Shown in pieces: positions 1-7,102 of a stretch of DNA of 64,000 bases. Location of the stretch: contig DERO01000004.1 of assembly GCA_002360945.1 (NCBI GenBank), positions 124,001 to 188,000 of the forward strand, written 5' to 3'. The notes under the pieces were generated by a model that worked only from the letters and a program-made list of their open reading frames with translations, made no database searches and was not told the DNA's origin. Origin of the DNA: Leclercia adecarboxylata (GTDB lineage: Bacteria; Pseudomonadota; Gammaproteobacteria; Enterobacterales; Enterobacteriaceae). The position numbers were made by a program, and so were the translations under genes. Every line of letters starts with the position of its first letter. Position 1 is the stretch's first letter.

Positions 1-786
1 GTGACCTCGGCAGATGTAGAGTCGGTTAAAGCGCAGGGCGCGCAGGCATGGACAGGCGAATGGTGTCGCTACTTTGCCCGGCGGCTGATGGAATCGCCAG
101 CGCCATTGCTGACTGCAGGCCGTTGGCTGTTAAGGCCTATGGCACCGGTAAGTCGCACCGCGCAACCCTCTGTACCCATCGCAGACTGGCGTTTTGATTC
201 CCCCGCCAGTGCCGGAAATATGGGCTGCGACTGGGTGCTCTATGGCGAGGACTTCCCTGATTTAGCGGATCCGCAAAAAGTCAGGCACGTGGACTGGTGG
301 TGGGGCGGTAATTTGCTGTTGGGACGTTACCCGATAAACACCGATGCGGGGCGGCTGAAATGGTGGCGTAAAAAATGCCGTGAGGGCACACTGCCGCCGG
401 TGTTGGTCCGGCACATTGCCGGGCTGGCGTCTTTTGTGATCCTTGATGGTCATTATCGTCTGCAGGCGGCCATTGCAGAGGGGATCCCACCGCAGTTTTT
501 GGTGCTCAGTGAACTGCATGAGAGAGAGTTTCCCTCCGATCCGCAGCATCAGGAGCGTATTGTCCGTGCGCTGGAACTACAGCAACGTAAAAACCCTGCA
601 TACAACGTTGAGGGGATAAATCAGACGCTGATTAATCTCTATGATACCCGCTATCTCTATGCTTCAACCCATAGTCGCGCCCTGCTTGGCGACGGAGAAA
701 ACTGGGCGCGGGAAATTGAGGCTTATTTGCATAAACATCAGCTTGGGGAATATCTGGAAAGGATCCTTGAGCGGGTGGAGGTTTAA
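1..786 (+). CDS. Hypothetical protein with a ParB-like core, possibly 5'-truncated by the window
   Basis: The frame is open from the first base. It begins with GTG, but nothing upstream is visible, so the true start may lie outside the window. The 261-residue product has no signal peptide or membrane segment. Residues about 125-170 read like a ParB/sulfiredoxin fold: a 'PPVLVRHI' strand is followed by 'VILDGHYRLQAAIAEG', which resembles the ParB-type DGHHR-AA motif. The flanks contain a Trp-rich stretch (about 95-125) and a charged C-terminal helix. The fold suggests nucleotide or DNA interaction, but no function can be assigned. It sits at the edge of a patchwork accessory region and is followed by about 290 bp without a gene. 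The domain call is inference from motif shape only. Confidence 0.6.
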   Translation: MTSADVESVKAQGAQAWTGEWCRYFARRLMESPAPLLTAGRWLLRPMAPVSRTAQPSVPIADWRFDSPASAGNMGCDWVLYGEDFPDLADPQKVRHVDWWWGGNLLLGRYPINTDAGRLKWWRKKCREGTLPPVLVRHIAGLASFVILDGHYRLQAAIAEGIPPQFLVLSELHEREFPSDPQHQERIVRALELQQRKNPAYNVEGINQTLINLYDTRYLYASTHSRALLGDGENWAREIEAYLHKHQLGEYLERILERVEV

Positions 787-1080
787 ATCGAAGATGCGCT
801 GAGGCTAAGAGCGCTGGCTCCGGTTTCAGCCCATCAGCAACCTTTAAAAAATTGAGGTTATGCGTTTTTTAGGACTTTCAGGCGTGGGATAACATTTAAT
901 GAAAATGAATTAAATATTGGCTTTTCGCGAGGCGTTAATTCAGTTCGATTTCCATTCACTTTGTTTTATATATGCAAGATGCGTCATGCTTAATGCCCCC
1001 AACTCCGTTTATTAGTAGTTGCCTGACGTAGGCAAAGCCATATCATTCTGCCGAAACAAATCTCAATTTAGGGAATGAAG
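787..1080. other. Intergenic region, no gene seen
   Basis: This AT-rich spacer lies between two plus-strand genes. It has no convincing ORF or RNA gene. The ribosome binding site for the next gene, GGGA at 1071-1074, closes it, and a promoter for that gene probably lies here but no unambiguous -35/-10 pair stands out. Confidence 0.4.
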
Positions 1081-2748
1081 ATGAAAGACGCGTGGCTGGA
1101 TACGTGCTCTACCACCATCCAAAACTTCGTGGAACGCTCTACGAGGCTACAGCCAGATAATCTTGAACTGGACGTGGTCGAAAAAATCGATTTTGACTAC
1201 CAGATTAACCTAAGTCTCGATTTTCGTATTAAGGCGACAGAATATACTCAGGTGGGGAGAGTCAGCCCCGGGAGCGGCACGCGGATTTTTACGGGTAATT
1301 TCCAGTACAACGAGGCTCTCCAGGCGGAAACCAGCGCGGTCTTGTCCCGGGCAGAAACACTGCGTGAAGCTCACGCGCTGGTCCTTTCCCAGCCTTACGG
1401 GGCGCTTGAAAAAGAGCAAGAAATCTATTCCCATCCAACACGCCTCTGTTTAATTGAAAACTGCACTAGCTGCAATGGACGCGGACAGGTCAACTGCTCC
1501 TGGTGCTATGGTTCTGGTCGCGTAAGCTGCACCACCTGTGGAGGAAGTGGGCAAGTACTGGAACAGCGAAGCCATTTCGATCACTACACCAATCAGTATC
1601 GCACGGAGAGCCACTACCGGATGTGCTACACCTGCACAGGCGGTAAGGTGAACTGTGGCCACTGTAGCGGCTCGGGAAACCAGCGCTGTTCCCCCTGCGA
1701 TGGAACAGGCGAAACAACCCGCATTACCCGGCTTGCCAGCGTTGCCGTGCCTCGTTATCAGTTGATCTACCATCGTGAAGATGTGCCGACGTTCATTAAA
1801 GATGGCCTCTACAAAGCGGGCATCCCGGAACTGGCTAGTTATGGTGCCGTTGAGCTGGCAGATTCCAGTATTGATGAGGGTTTGCGTAACGTTAATTTCA
1901 TCTACAACGCCAGCGTACCCTTTGCCCGATTTACGAGCCAGTTACGTCAGGCTCAGCTTGCTGAACAACCTGTTAACTGGATCGTTTACGGTCGTCATCC
2001 GCAAATACTGGATGCGGGACATGTCGTTGAGTTGATGCTGAAAAACGATCTCAATGAGCTTGTCTATCGAAGCACAAAAGGGAAGTTGCTGAACCCGCTT
2101 GTTGCGGCGGTTAGCCGTAAAACGGTGGCCACCTTTATGGAATCGGAAGCCCATCAGGACATGCTGGATGCGAATCGTGCGGGTAAATCCGGGGAGATGC
2201 TCCGCGAAGCGATGAATCGAGGCGTTACCACAACCTATATTGATGAAGCCCTGACTAGTCTGAAAGCCATTACCCAGGCGGTCCAGAACTGGTCGGTGGT
2301 GAAGTGGGCAATCTTCAGCGCGGTCGTAATCTATCTGTTTATGCCTCTGTACACGGCCTATGGCGACGTCTGGTTCAACGACATGACAGGACGGGTCTAT
2401 CTTACCCCGCTCCTGCGCTGGGATAACCAGCATAATTTACTCGCTTCCCTGGAGGTGCTGGCGCGTTACTGTGGCCTGTTTATTGCCATCGCTGCCGTTG
2501 TTATCTCTTTCCTGGGGTATTTATGGCGCAGGGGCTGGGTTCGCTGGCGAATGGGCCTGCACCTGGCTAAATGGGCGGTGAATAAGAAGATTTTACGTAG
2601 CGGTTGGTTTATGAGCCTTCTTCTGACCAGCCTGCTCACAGTTTGCCTGTTACTGTTTTTCCCGATCTGGGTGACAAATGAGGGAGAACTGTTTGGGCAG
2701 TATTCCATAATTGAATTCATTCGCTGGGGTGTTCAGTTTATAAAATAA
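1081..2748 (+). CDS. DnaJ-type zinc-finger (CxxCxGxG) membrane protein of unknown function
   Basis: The product is about 555 residues. Residues about 125-215 carry repeated CxxCxGxG-type motifs (CTSCNGRG, CSWCYGSG, CTTCGGSG, CYTCTGG, CGHCSGSG, CSPCDGTG), the zinc-binding pattern of DnaJ/Hsp40 cysteine-rich domains. No J-domain HPD motif is present, so it is not a canonical DnaJ. Three hydrophobic segments near residues 406-425, 463-482 and 512-531 predict membrane anchoring, with the zinc finger on one side. An in-frame ATG exists at 1075, but GGGA at 1071-1074 is spaced correctly only for the ATG at 1081. The role is unknown; the zinc finger may bind unfolded protein or another partner. The neighbourhood is accessory. 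Confidence 0.75.
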   Translation: MKDAWLDTCSTTIQNFVERSTRLQPDNLELDVVEKIDFDYQINLSLDFRIKATEYTQVGRVSPGSGTRIFTGNFQYNEALQAETSAVLSRAETLREAHALVLSQPYGALEKEQEIYSHPTRLCLIENCTSCNGRGQVNCSWCYGSGRVSCTTCGGSGQVLEQRSHFDHYTNQYRTESHYRMCYTCTGGKVNCGHCSGSGNQRCSPCDGTGETTRITRLASVAVPRYQLIYHREDVPTFIKDGLYKAGIPELASYGAVELADSSIDEGLRNVNFIYNASVPFARFTSQLRQAQLAEQPVNWIVYGRHPQILDAGHVVELMLKNDLNELVYRSTKGKLLNPLVAAVSRKTVATFMESEAHQDMLDANRAGKSGEMLREAMNRGVTTTYIDEALTSLKAITQAVQNWSVVKWAIFSAVVIYLFMPLYTAYGDVWFNDMTGRVYLTPLLRWDNQHNLLASLEVLARYCGLFIAIAAVVISFLGYLWRRGWVRWRMGLHLAKWAVNKKILRSGWFMSLLLTSLLTVCLLLFFPIWVTNEGELFGQYSIIEFIRWGVQFIK

Positions 2749-2821
2749 TATGACCCGGGCTTCCGGTATGTTTTCAGGGAGCCACGCTTTTTACCCATCA
2801 GCCCGTTTTCTACAAACATGA

Positions 2822-2841
2822 AAGGCGCCCACCGGCGCCTT
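2822..2841. terminator. Bidirectional hairpin terminator between convergent genes
   Basis: AAGGCGCC at 2822-2829 and GGCGCCTT at 2834-2841 form a perfect 8-bp stem with a 4-nt loop. On the minus strand a T-rich stretch follows, so it fits best as the terminator of the symE-like gene. It may also stop the plus-strand gene ending at 2748. Confidence 0.6.
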
Positions 2842-2855
2842 ACTCATTCCATCGT

Positions 2856-3191
2856 TTAGTCTGCCTTTCGAAGCTTCCCGGAGATCACCCCAACAAAGTC
2901 CATTACCTGCTGTTGCTTCTGGTCCGACAGTTGACTCACTTCACGCATCAGCTTCTCTATCTCCGGCTCTCCCTGCCGGGACGTCAGGATCATGCAGCCC
3001 TTCATTACCTTCACATCCACCTTCGTTCCGGTGCTGAATCCGGCTTCATTGAGCCACAGGCCTTTCATGATAAATGCAGGGATGCGGGTATAATCTCCAT
3101 ACCGCGTCGCATAACTCACGGTAAATACCCGGTCGTCGGCGGCAAATACTTCTGGTTGCAGTGATTCTGCAATACAATCGATATCAGTCAT
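2856..3191 (-). CDS. symE: SymE family toxin (type I toxin-antitoxin, SOS-associated)
   Basis: The 111-residue protein carries the SymE core: 'RVFTVSYATRYGDYTRIPAFIMKGLWLNEAGFSTG' followed by 'VDVKVMKGCMILTSR'. This is the AbrB-like swapped-hairpin fold seen in E. coli SymE, which condenses or cleaves nucleic acid when overproduced and is repressed by the antisense RNA SymR and by LexA. A C-terminal extension (about residues 75-111) with 'SDQKQQQVMDFVGVISGKL' is present in many accessory SymE copies. The start ATG is at 3191. A LexA-box candidate and a strong hairpin lie just upstream, matching E. coli regulation in arrangement. The SymR homologue itself cannot be proved from sequence. Family call is firm; toxicity is not testable here. 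Confidence 0.85.
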   Translation of the reverse strand: MTDIDCIAESLQPEVFAADDRVFTVSYATRYGDYTRIPAFIMKGLWLNEAGFSTGTKVDVKVMKGCMILTSRQGEPEIEKLMREVSQLSDQKQQQVMDFVGVISGKLRKAD

Positions 3192-3228
3192 GGTTACTAT
3201 TCGCTATTCATAGTGATTGTGATGAGCG

Positions 3229-3256
3229 ATACGGGCATGTTGGCGCATGCCCGTAT
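3229..3256. other. Strong inverted repeat upstream of symE (possible SymR-like RNA end)
   Basis: ATACGGGCATG at 3229-3239 and CATGCCCGTAT at 3246-3256 make an 11-bp perfect stem with a 6-nt loop, 38 bp upstream of the symE start. It could be the 3' hairpin of a plus-strand antisense RNA overlapping the symE start, as SymR does in E. coli, or a structure in the symE leader. There is no clear T-tract. Confidence 0.4.
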
Positions 3257-3271
3257 TGCGTTAAATAACAC

Positions 3272-3287
3272 CTGTAAATTTACCCAG
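3272..3287. promoter_or_regulatory. LexA-box candidate upstream of symE
   Basis: CTGTAAATTTACCCAG fits the CTG-N10-CAG LexA pattern with an AT-rich centre. It lies about 80 bp upstream of the symE start codon. E. coli symE is known to be LexA-repressed, so the placement makes sense. Confidence 0.5.
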
Positions 3288-3403
3288 TAAATAAAATTAA
3301 GTCCAGATTAATATAAAACGTAATAAGCGTGATTAGACACTTTTTCGCTATTAATATAATGAATGGTTTGGTGCTGTGTTAATGATAATAAAGTTATATA
3401 CAT

Positions 3404-3775
3404 TCAATCCTGTTTGGTTTGCTCTCTAACAGCTTCAACTATTACACGATGCAATTTACCTACCGTGACATCCCGAATAATCGGCTTCGGTATGCCGCGT
3501 AGCCAGTCAACAAACCGGCAGATGCCAAAAAGATCAAGTCCTTCGCTGGTAAACAGGTACTCATCCTCGGCGAGCGAGAACCTGTTACGGAAGCTATTAT
3601 TCTCAGTATCAAATGAAATATTAAATGCTTGTTCACAGGCCTCTAAAAGGTCTATGCCATCGTCGCCACAGATATGCAGGTCCTCTTCAACGCGTGAGTT
3701 TCCGTCGATAGGTTTGCGATAAGGACCGAAGTTTTCCTGAATGATCTCAATAATCTGTTCAAGTGTTGGTTCCAT
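3404..3775 (-). CDS. DUF1493 family protein (acyl-carrier-protein-like fold)
   Basis: The product is 123 residues and matches the DUF1493 pattern: an acidic N-terminal half with 'IIEIIQENFGP', 'SRVEEDLHICGDDGIDLLEACEQAF', and a C-terminal 'LDLFGICRFVDWLRG'. The 'DDGIDLLE' segment sits where an acyl carrier protein has its DSL phosphopantetheine site, but the serine is missing, so carrier activity is unlikely. The start has a good ribosome binding site (GGGAG at about 3785 on the minus strand). The gene stands alone on the minus strand, upstream of and divergent from a membrane protein gene. Function is unknown; the family is frequent in enterobacterial accessory regions. Confidence 0.75.
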   Translation of the reverse strand: MEPTLEQIIEIIQENFGPYRKPIDGNSRVEEDLHICGDDGIDLLEACEQAFNISFDTENNSFRNRFSLAEDEYLFTSEGLDLFGICRFVDWLRGIPKPIIRDVTVGKLHRVIVEAVREQTKQD

Positions 3776-3902
3776 AAATACATCTCCCTTTATTCAATCG
3801 TCCTGGTACTGAAATAAGAATCTATCCAGACGGTTAATATGGAGTGCTTAATATAAACCTTTTACCATAGCGTGCATATTATTCAGGCGTGTCAGGTGGA
3901 GT

Positions 3903-4430
3903 ATGTTTTTACAGGGAAGGTGGACATCAATCAGGATCGTACTTTTCTTTATCGTCATGCTAGCTGTCGCATGGGTGGTGCCCTATGAAGATCTCGTGGA
4001 TACCTTCATCTATACGCACATTAGCTACACTGATGCCGGGAAGATAGCGAAACAGATATTGGGCGAGCCCGATCCTGAACCCTATGATTCAATCAGCGAT
4101 TACATAAGCCTTGTCATCAATACGCTAATCAGCGTTCCTTTAATGGGTGTAATTATTAGCGCTTATAACGCTATTACCCGTAAAACAAAGCCTGCTGAGC
4201 TTCCAAAAGAGTGGGCGTTATCCACATTAAGGCGGTACGGAAAAATAGCGCTTTTCACCTTTCTGTTTTGGGCGCTGCTCCGTTTGCTGCCCTATGATGT
4301 GATTTTTCCTGCCGGTGAGACATACTCCGACTTTGCCATGACAGCTGCCTTTGGCTTTCACCTGCTGTCTGCCGTTTTTGGCTACAGATTTATTACGAAA
4401 ATAATTAAAAGCATTCCTAAAACGCCATAA
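3903..4430 (+). CDS. Hypothetical inner-membrane protein with four hydrophobic segments
   Basis: The 175-residue product has hydrophobic stretches near residues 9-26, 68-88, 114-134 and 143-165, so it is probably a four-helix membrane protein. The first helix is preceded by a short basic N-terminus. The loop at about 30-65 is acidic and begins with 'VPYEDLVDTFIYTHISY'. A related 'LPYDVIFPAGETY' follows the third helix, hinting at internal duplication of a two-helix unit. I do not recognise the family. It diverges from the DUF1493 gene and precedes the DUF1176 gene by 65 bp. Confidence 0.6.
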   Translation: MFLQGRWTSIRIVLFFIVMLAVAWVVPYEDLVDTFIYTHISYTDAGKIAKQILGEPDPEPYDSISDYISLVINTLISVPLMGVIISAYNAITRKTKPAELPKEWALSTLRRYGKIALFTFLFWALLRLLPYDVIFPAGETYSDFAMTAAFGFHLLSAVFGYRFITKIIKSIPKTP

Positions 4431-4495
4431 TATTTGCACTATTCGCAGGTGCATTATGGTCAAACTACAGGTATTACCCATTACGGAGAGATGAC

Positions 4496-5530
4496 ATGAA
4501 AAACGGATTTCGGACAGGATTATTGGCTCTGGCGATACTGAGCGCCCCAGGAATAGCGCAACAAAGCGGCGTATCCTTCAGCCATAAGGACTGGGAAGTC
4601 GTGTGCGATAACACGCTGACCTGCCGGGCTGCAGGGTACACTTCTGAAGACGGAATCGGTGGGTCGGTATTGTTCACCCGTCAGGCTGGAGAGAATACTG
4701 CTGTCTCGGGAGAAGTAATGTTGGCGGAATTGAGTGAAAACGATGTTATGCCTGAAAAACTGACGCTCTGGATCAATGACCAGCCAGCAGGAGAAGTGAA
4801 GTCTGAAAAAGAGGGCTGGACACTGTCGGCCAGACAGACCCAGGGCATTATTACGGCGGTCAAAGGCAGCGGGAAAGTGGAGTTTAAAGGTGGACCCGAT
4901 CCGTTCGTGCTCTCGGGTGATGGGGCTTATGCCGTCCTGCTGAAAATGGATGATGTTCAGGGGCGGCTCGGAACGCCGGGCGCGCTGACCAAAAAAGGCG
5001 TCAACCCTGAAAGCAGCGTCCGCGCTGCCGTTCCTGCTCCGGTTATTCACCAGGTTAAGCCTGAGAAATCGCAAGAAAGACCCCTCACAGCGCCTGAGCT
5101 GGCAGTATTGAAGCCAAAACTTCTGGCAACTCTGAATGAGGATGGCGACTGCGATCGCATCCAACCTACAGAGGATGAAGAGGCAGAAACGATCAGCCTG
5201 ACACCACTGGATGACGCGCACTCGCTGATTTCTGCGCTCTGTTGGCGGGCGGCGTATAACGAAGGTAAAGGTTACTGGGTGGTTGATAGCCAGCTTGAAG
5301 GCAAACCGGTTCTGATTACGGAATCCGGCTCTGATTACGGCGAGGGTGTGATTTCTATGAGCCAGAAAGGACGTGGCATCGGGGATTGCTGGACGATAGC
5401 AAGCTGGGTTTGGGATGGTGAGACATTCCGTAAAAGTAGCCTGGCCACAACCGGAATGTGCCGTAATTTGCACCTCGGCGGCACCTGGCATTTACCCACC
5501 TGGGTGGCGGATGTTAAGCCCGCAAAGTAA
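4496..5530 (+). CDS. DUF1176 family exported protein
   Basis: The 344-residue protein starts with a signal peptide (basic 'MKNGFRTG', hydrophobic core, probable cleavage after 'GIAQ', about residue 23). The mature part opens with 'FSHKDWEVVCDNTLTCRAAGY', the hallmark of DUF1176. The C-terminal lobe (about 235-340) contains 'GVISMSQKGRGIGDCWTIASWVWDG' and ends in 'WHLPTWVADVKPA'. Conserved cysteines suggest disulphides in the periplasm. GGAGAG at 4484-4489 is the ribosome binding site. Function is unknown. A second, broken copy of its last 85 or so codons lies at 6068-6335 beyond the hipB-like gene. Confidence 0.85.
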   Translation: MKNGFRTGLLALAILSAPGIAQQSGVSFSHKDWEVVCDNTLTCRAAGYTSEDGIGGSVLFTRQAGENTAVSGEVMLAELSENDVMPEKLTLWINDQPAGEVKSEKEGWTLSARQTQGIITAVKGSGKVEFKGGPDPFVLSGDGAYAVLLKMDDVQGRLGTPGALTKKGVNPESSVRAAVPAPVIHQVKPEKSQERPLTAPELAVLKPKLLATLNEDGDCDRIQPTEDEEAETISLTPLDDAHSLISALCWRAAYNEGKGYWVVDSQLEGKPVLITESGSDYGEGVISMSQKGRGIGDCWTIASWVWDGETFRKSSLATTGMCRNLHLGGTWHLPTWVADVKPAK

Positions 5531-5571
5531 GCAAACCAGGCCTCTATTATTAGGCATTGCGATAAATTACC

Positions 5572-5619
5572 AGTGATAGACCAATCACTAATTGTGGTCA
5601 GGACGTTCTAAGCGTTCTA
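5572..5619. promoter_or_regulatory. Operator-like repeats upstream of the hipB-like gene
   Basis: AGTGAT (5572-5577) and ATCACT (5584-5589) form a 6-bp inverted repeat. CGTTCTA is directly repeated at 5604-5610 and 5613-5619. Both lie in the 143-bp gap upstream of the XRE regulator, where autoregulatory operators are expected. The assignment is inference. Confidence 0.35.
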
Positions 5620-5673
5620 TAAAAAGGTTATATTCCTGTCAAATGCTCTATTAATGAAACAAAGAGGCCTGGC

Positions 5674-6012
5674 ATGGCAAAACCCTCGACCCGAACTTAC
5701 TCTCGCTATAGTCGTGATGCGGCACGACTACTGGGGTTAATGCTTCGTACTGCGCGTATTGAACGTCAACTTACCGTTGAAGAGCTGGCCGAACGTGCCG
5801 GGGTATCGCGGGGACTGGTTTATCGTGCTGAAGAAGGGGATATGGGCTGTGCAATCGGCGCAGTATTTGAACTGGCAACCATTTTAGGCGTTCCACTTTT
5901 TACCCCTGACCCGGCATCGATGGCATTACATACTGCAAACGCGGAGAAAACCTTATCGCTGATGCCACGTTCAGTACATCGTTCAAGGAAGGTGATAGAT
6001 GATGATTTCTGA
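5674..6012 (+). CDS. HipB-like XRE-family regulator, antitoxin left without its toxin
   Basis: The 112-residue protein has a Cro/C1 helix-turn-helix at about residues 18-70 ('LGLMLRTARIERQLTVEELAERAGVSRGLVYRAEEG'). Its tail ends in a 'KVIDDDF' motif, as in regulators encoded just before HipA-family kinases. The stop codon overlaps an ATG at 5999/6002 that opens a hipA-like reading frame, but that frame ends after 27 codons (see the remnant at 5999-6082). The gene itself is intact, with GAGG at 5663-5666 as ribosome binding site. It could still repress its own promoter and act as an orphan antitoxin or regulator. HTH call is firm; HipB partnership is inferred from the neighbouring scar. Confidence 0.8.
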   Translation: MAKPSTRTYSRYSRDAARLLGLMLRTARIERQLTVEELAERAGVSRGLVYRAEEGDMGCAIGAVFELATILGVPLFTPDPASMALHTANAEKTLSLMPRSVHRSRKVIDDDF

Positions 6013-6082
6013 TAACCATCATGACCGGGCATATGTATGGGTCTGGTTGCCTGGCGCAACGCAGCCGGTTATTGGTTGTTGA
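5999..6082 (+). pseudogene. 5' remnant of a hipA-type toxin gene
   Basis: From the ATG at 5999 the frame encodes about 27 residues including 'AYVWVWLPGATQPV', which matches the N-terminal strand of HipA-family kinases (typically a yVWxWLPGxxxPV pattern). It overlaps the hipB-like stop, as hipBA pairs do. The frame then runs into the 3' copy of the DUF1176 gene and stops at 6080-6082. The kinase domain is absent. Confidence 0.7.
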
Positions 6083-6335
6083 CAGCAAGCTTGAAGGGAA
6101 ACCGGTTCTGATTACGCAATTCGGCTCTGATTATGGCGAGGGGGTAATTTCTTTGAGCCAGAAAGGACGTGGCATCGGAGATTGCTGGACGATAGCAAGC
6201 TGGGTTTGGGATGGTGAGACATTCAGCAAAAGTAGCCAGGCCACAACGGGGATGTGCCGTAGTATACGCCAGGGCGGCACCTGGGATTTACCCACCTGGG
6301 TGGCGGATGTTAAGCCCGCAGGTAGGCAAAAATAG
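6068..6335 (+). pseudogene. 3' fragment of a second DUF1176 gene copy
   Basis: From about 6068 the sequence is a close, slightly diverged copy of 5271-5530, including the segments encoding 'SQKGRGIGDCWTIASWVWDG' and 'LPTWVADVKPA'. It lacks the first three quarters of the gene, including the signal peptide. An ATG at 6021 opens the frame, but the first part of that frame is the hipA remnant in another phase, so it is unlikely to be a functional gene. The differences from the intact copy show the duplication is not recent. Confidence 0.8.
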
Positions 6336-6459
6336 CGTCTCTTAGTCATTCCTCCTCGCGTTCTGATACGGCCTCCCCGATTATCTAGTGGGCAGATTGC
6401 TTTCACTGGCGAACCAGCCATAATGGATATGTACCACAATACGTATAAAGGTAAATATC

Positions 6460-6693
6460 ATGATTCGTACAGAACCAAAGAGAGCCGTTACCCTGACCGT
6501 GGACCCGGCCCTCTATGATGAAGTGAAGCAATCTGGGGCGAACATATCCGCTCTCCTTAATAAAGCATTGCTCGACGAACAGAAACGGCTGCAGGCTGCT
6601 CGCTGGACAGAAGAGAACAGAGAAGGGCTGGAAGAGATGCGCCGCTTCTTTGAAACCCACGGCCGATTTTCTGACGAACTAGGGAAGCTGTGA
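6460..6693 (+). CDS. ccdA: CcdA antitoxin
   Basis: The 77-residue protein has the CcdA architecture. An N-terminal ribbon-helix-helix DNA-binding half ('KRAVTLTVDPALYDEVKQSGANISALLNKAL') is followed by a flexible C-terminal half ('RWTEENREGLEEMRRFFETHGRFSDELGKL') that binds and neutralises CcdB. The stop TGA at 6691-6693 overlaps the ccdB start by one base. The operon is expected to be repressed by the CcdA-CcdB complex at its own promoter in 6336-6459. The pair is chromosomal here and belongs to the lineage seen near folA in O157 strains rather than being an F-plasmid copy; that lineage call is from sequence resemblance only. Confidence 0.9.
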   Translation: MIRTEPKRAVTLTVDPALYDEVKQSGANISALLNKALLDEQKRLQAARWTEENREGLEEMRRFFETHGRFSDELGKL

Positions 6694-7004
6694 TGCAATT
6701 CTGCGTTTACCGCAATAAAGGAAAGAACAAGGCCTATCCGTACCTGCTGGAGGTGCAGTCCCCACTGGCGGATGATTATCTGGGGGCGAGGCTGGTGATC
6801 CCGCTCGCGAAAAGTGATTTTTTCTCCAGCAAAATACCTGAGCGGATGTTCCCGCTAGTAGTCATCAACGGGCAGCAATACCGACTTATTACGGCCGATA
6901 TCGTGGCCGCGCCGAATGAACTGTTTGGGGATAAGGTGGCGGACCTGCGCCACCAGAGCGACCTGATTAAAGGCGCGATTGACTTTATGTTTTACGGGTT
7001 CTGA
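6693..7004 (+). CDS. ccdB: CcdB toxin (DNA gyrase poison family)
   Basis: The protein is 103 residues if started at the ATG at 6693, which aligns with the F-plasmid start 'MQF'. A GTG at 6690 is also in frame but less likely. It shows CcdB landmarks: 'MQFCVYRNKGKNKAYPYLLEVQS', 'RLVIPLAKSDFF', 'LITADIVAAPNELFGDKVADL' and a C-terminal helix. CcdB binds GyrA and traps gyrase on DNA. In F CcdB the last three residues Trp-Gly-Ile are critical for gyrase poisoning; here the protein ends Tyr-Gly-Phe, so potency may differ. Translational coupling to ccdA is evident from the TGATG overlap. Confidence 0.9.
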   Translation: MQFCVYRNKGKNKAYPYLLEVQSPLADDYLGARLVIPLAKSDFFSSKIPERMFPLVVINGQQYRLITADIVAAPNELFGDKVADLRHQSDLIKGAIDFMFYGF

Positions 7005-7102
7005 CGGGGTGCGGCACATCTGCATCTGCCAGTGCCGCATCGCTTCCAGGGCGACGAAAATATTTCCACTTCAAAGTGCCTGTTAAAGGTGCATTTCCCT
7101 GT

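Noticed and set aside
6021-6335. Possible small gene encoding a DUF1176-like protein
   Set aside because: It is a 3' fragment of a duplicated gene lacking the signal peptide and most of the domain, preceded by the hipA remnant.
7010-7039. Hairpin between ccdB and csiR as a terminator
   Set aside because: The 8-bp stem TGCGGCAC/GTGCCGCA has a 14-nt loop and no T-tract, so evidence for termination is weak.
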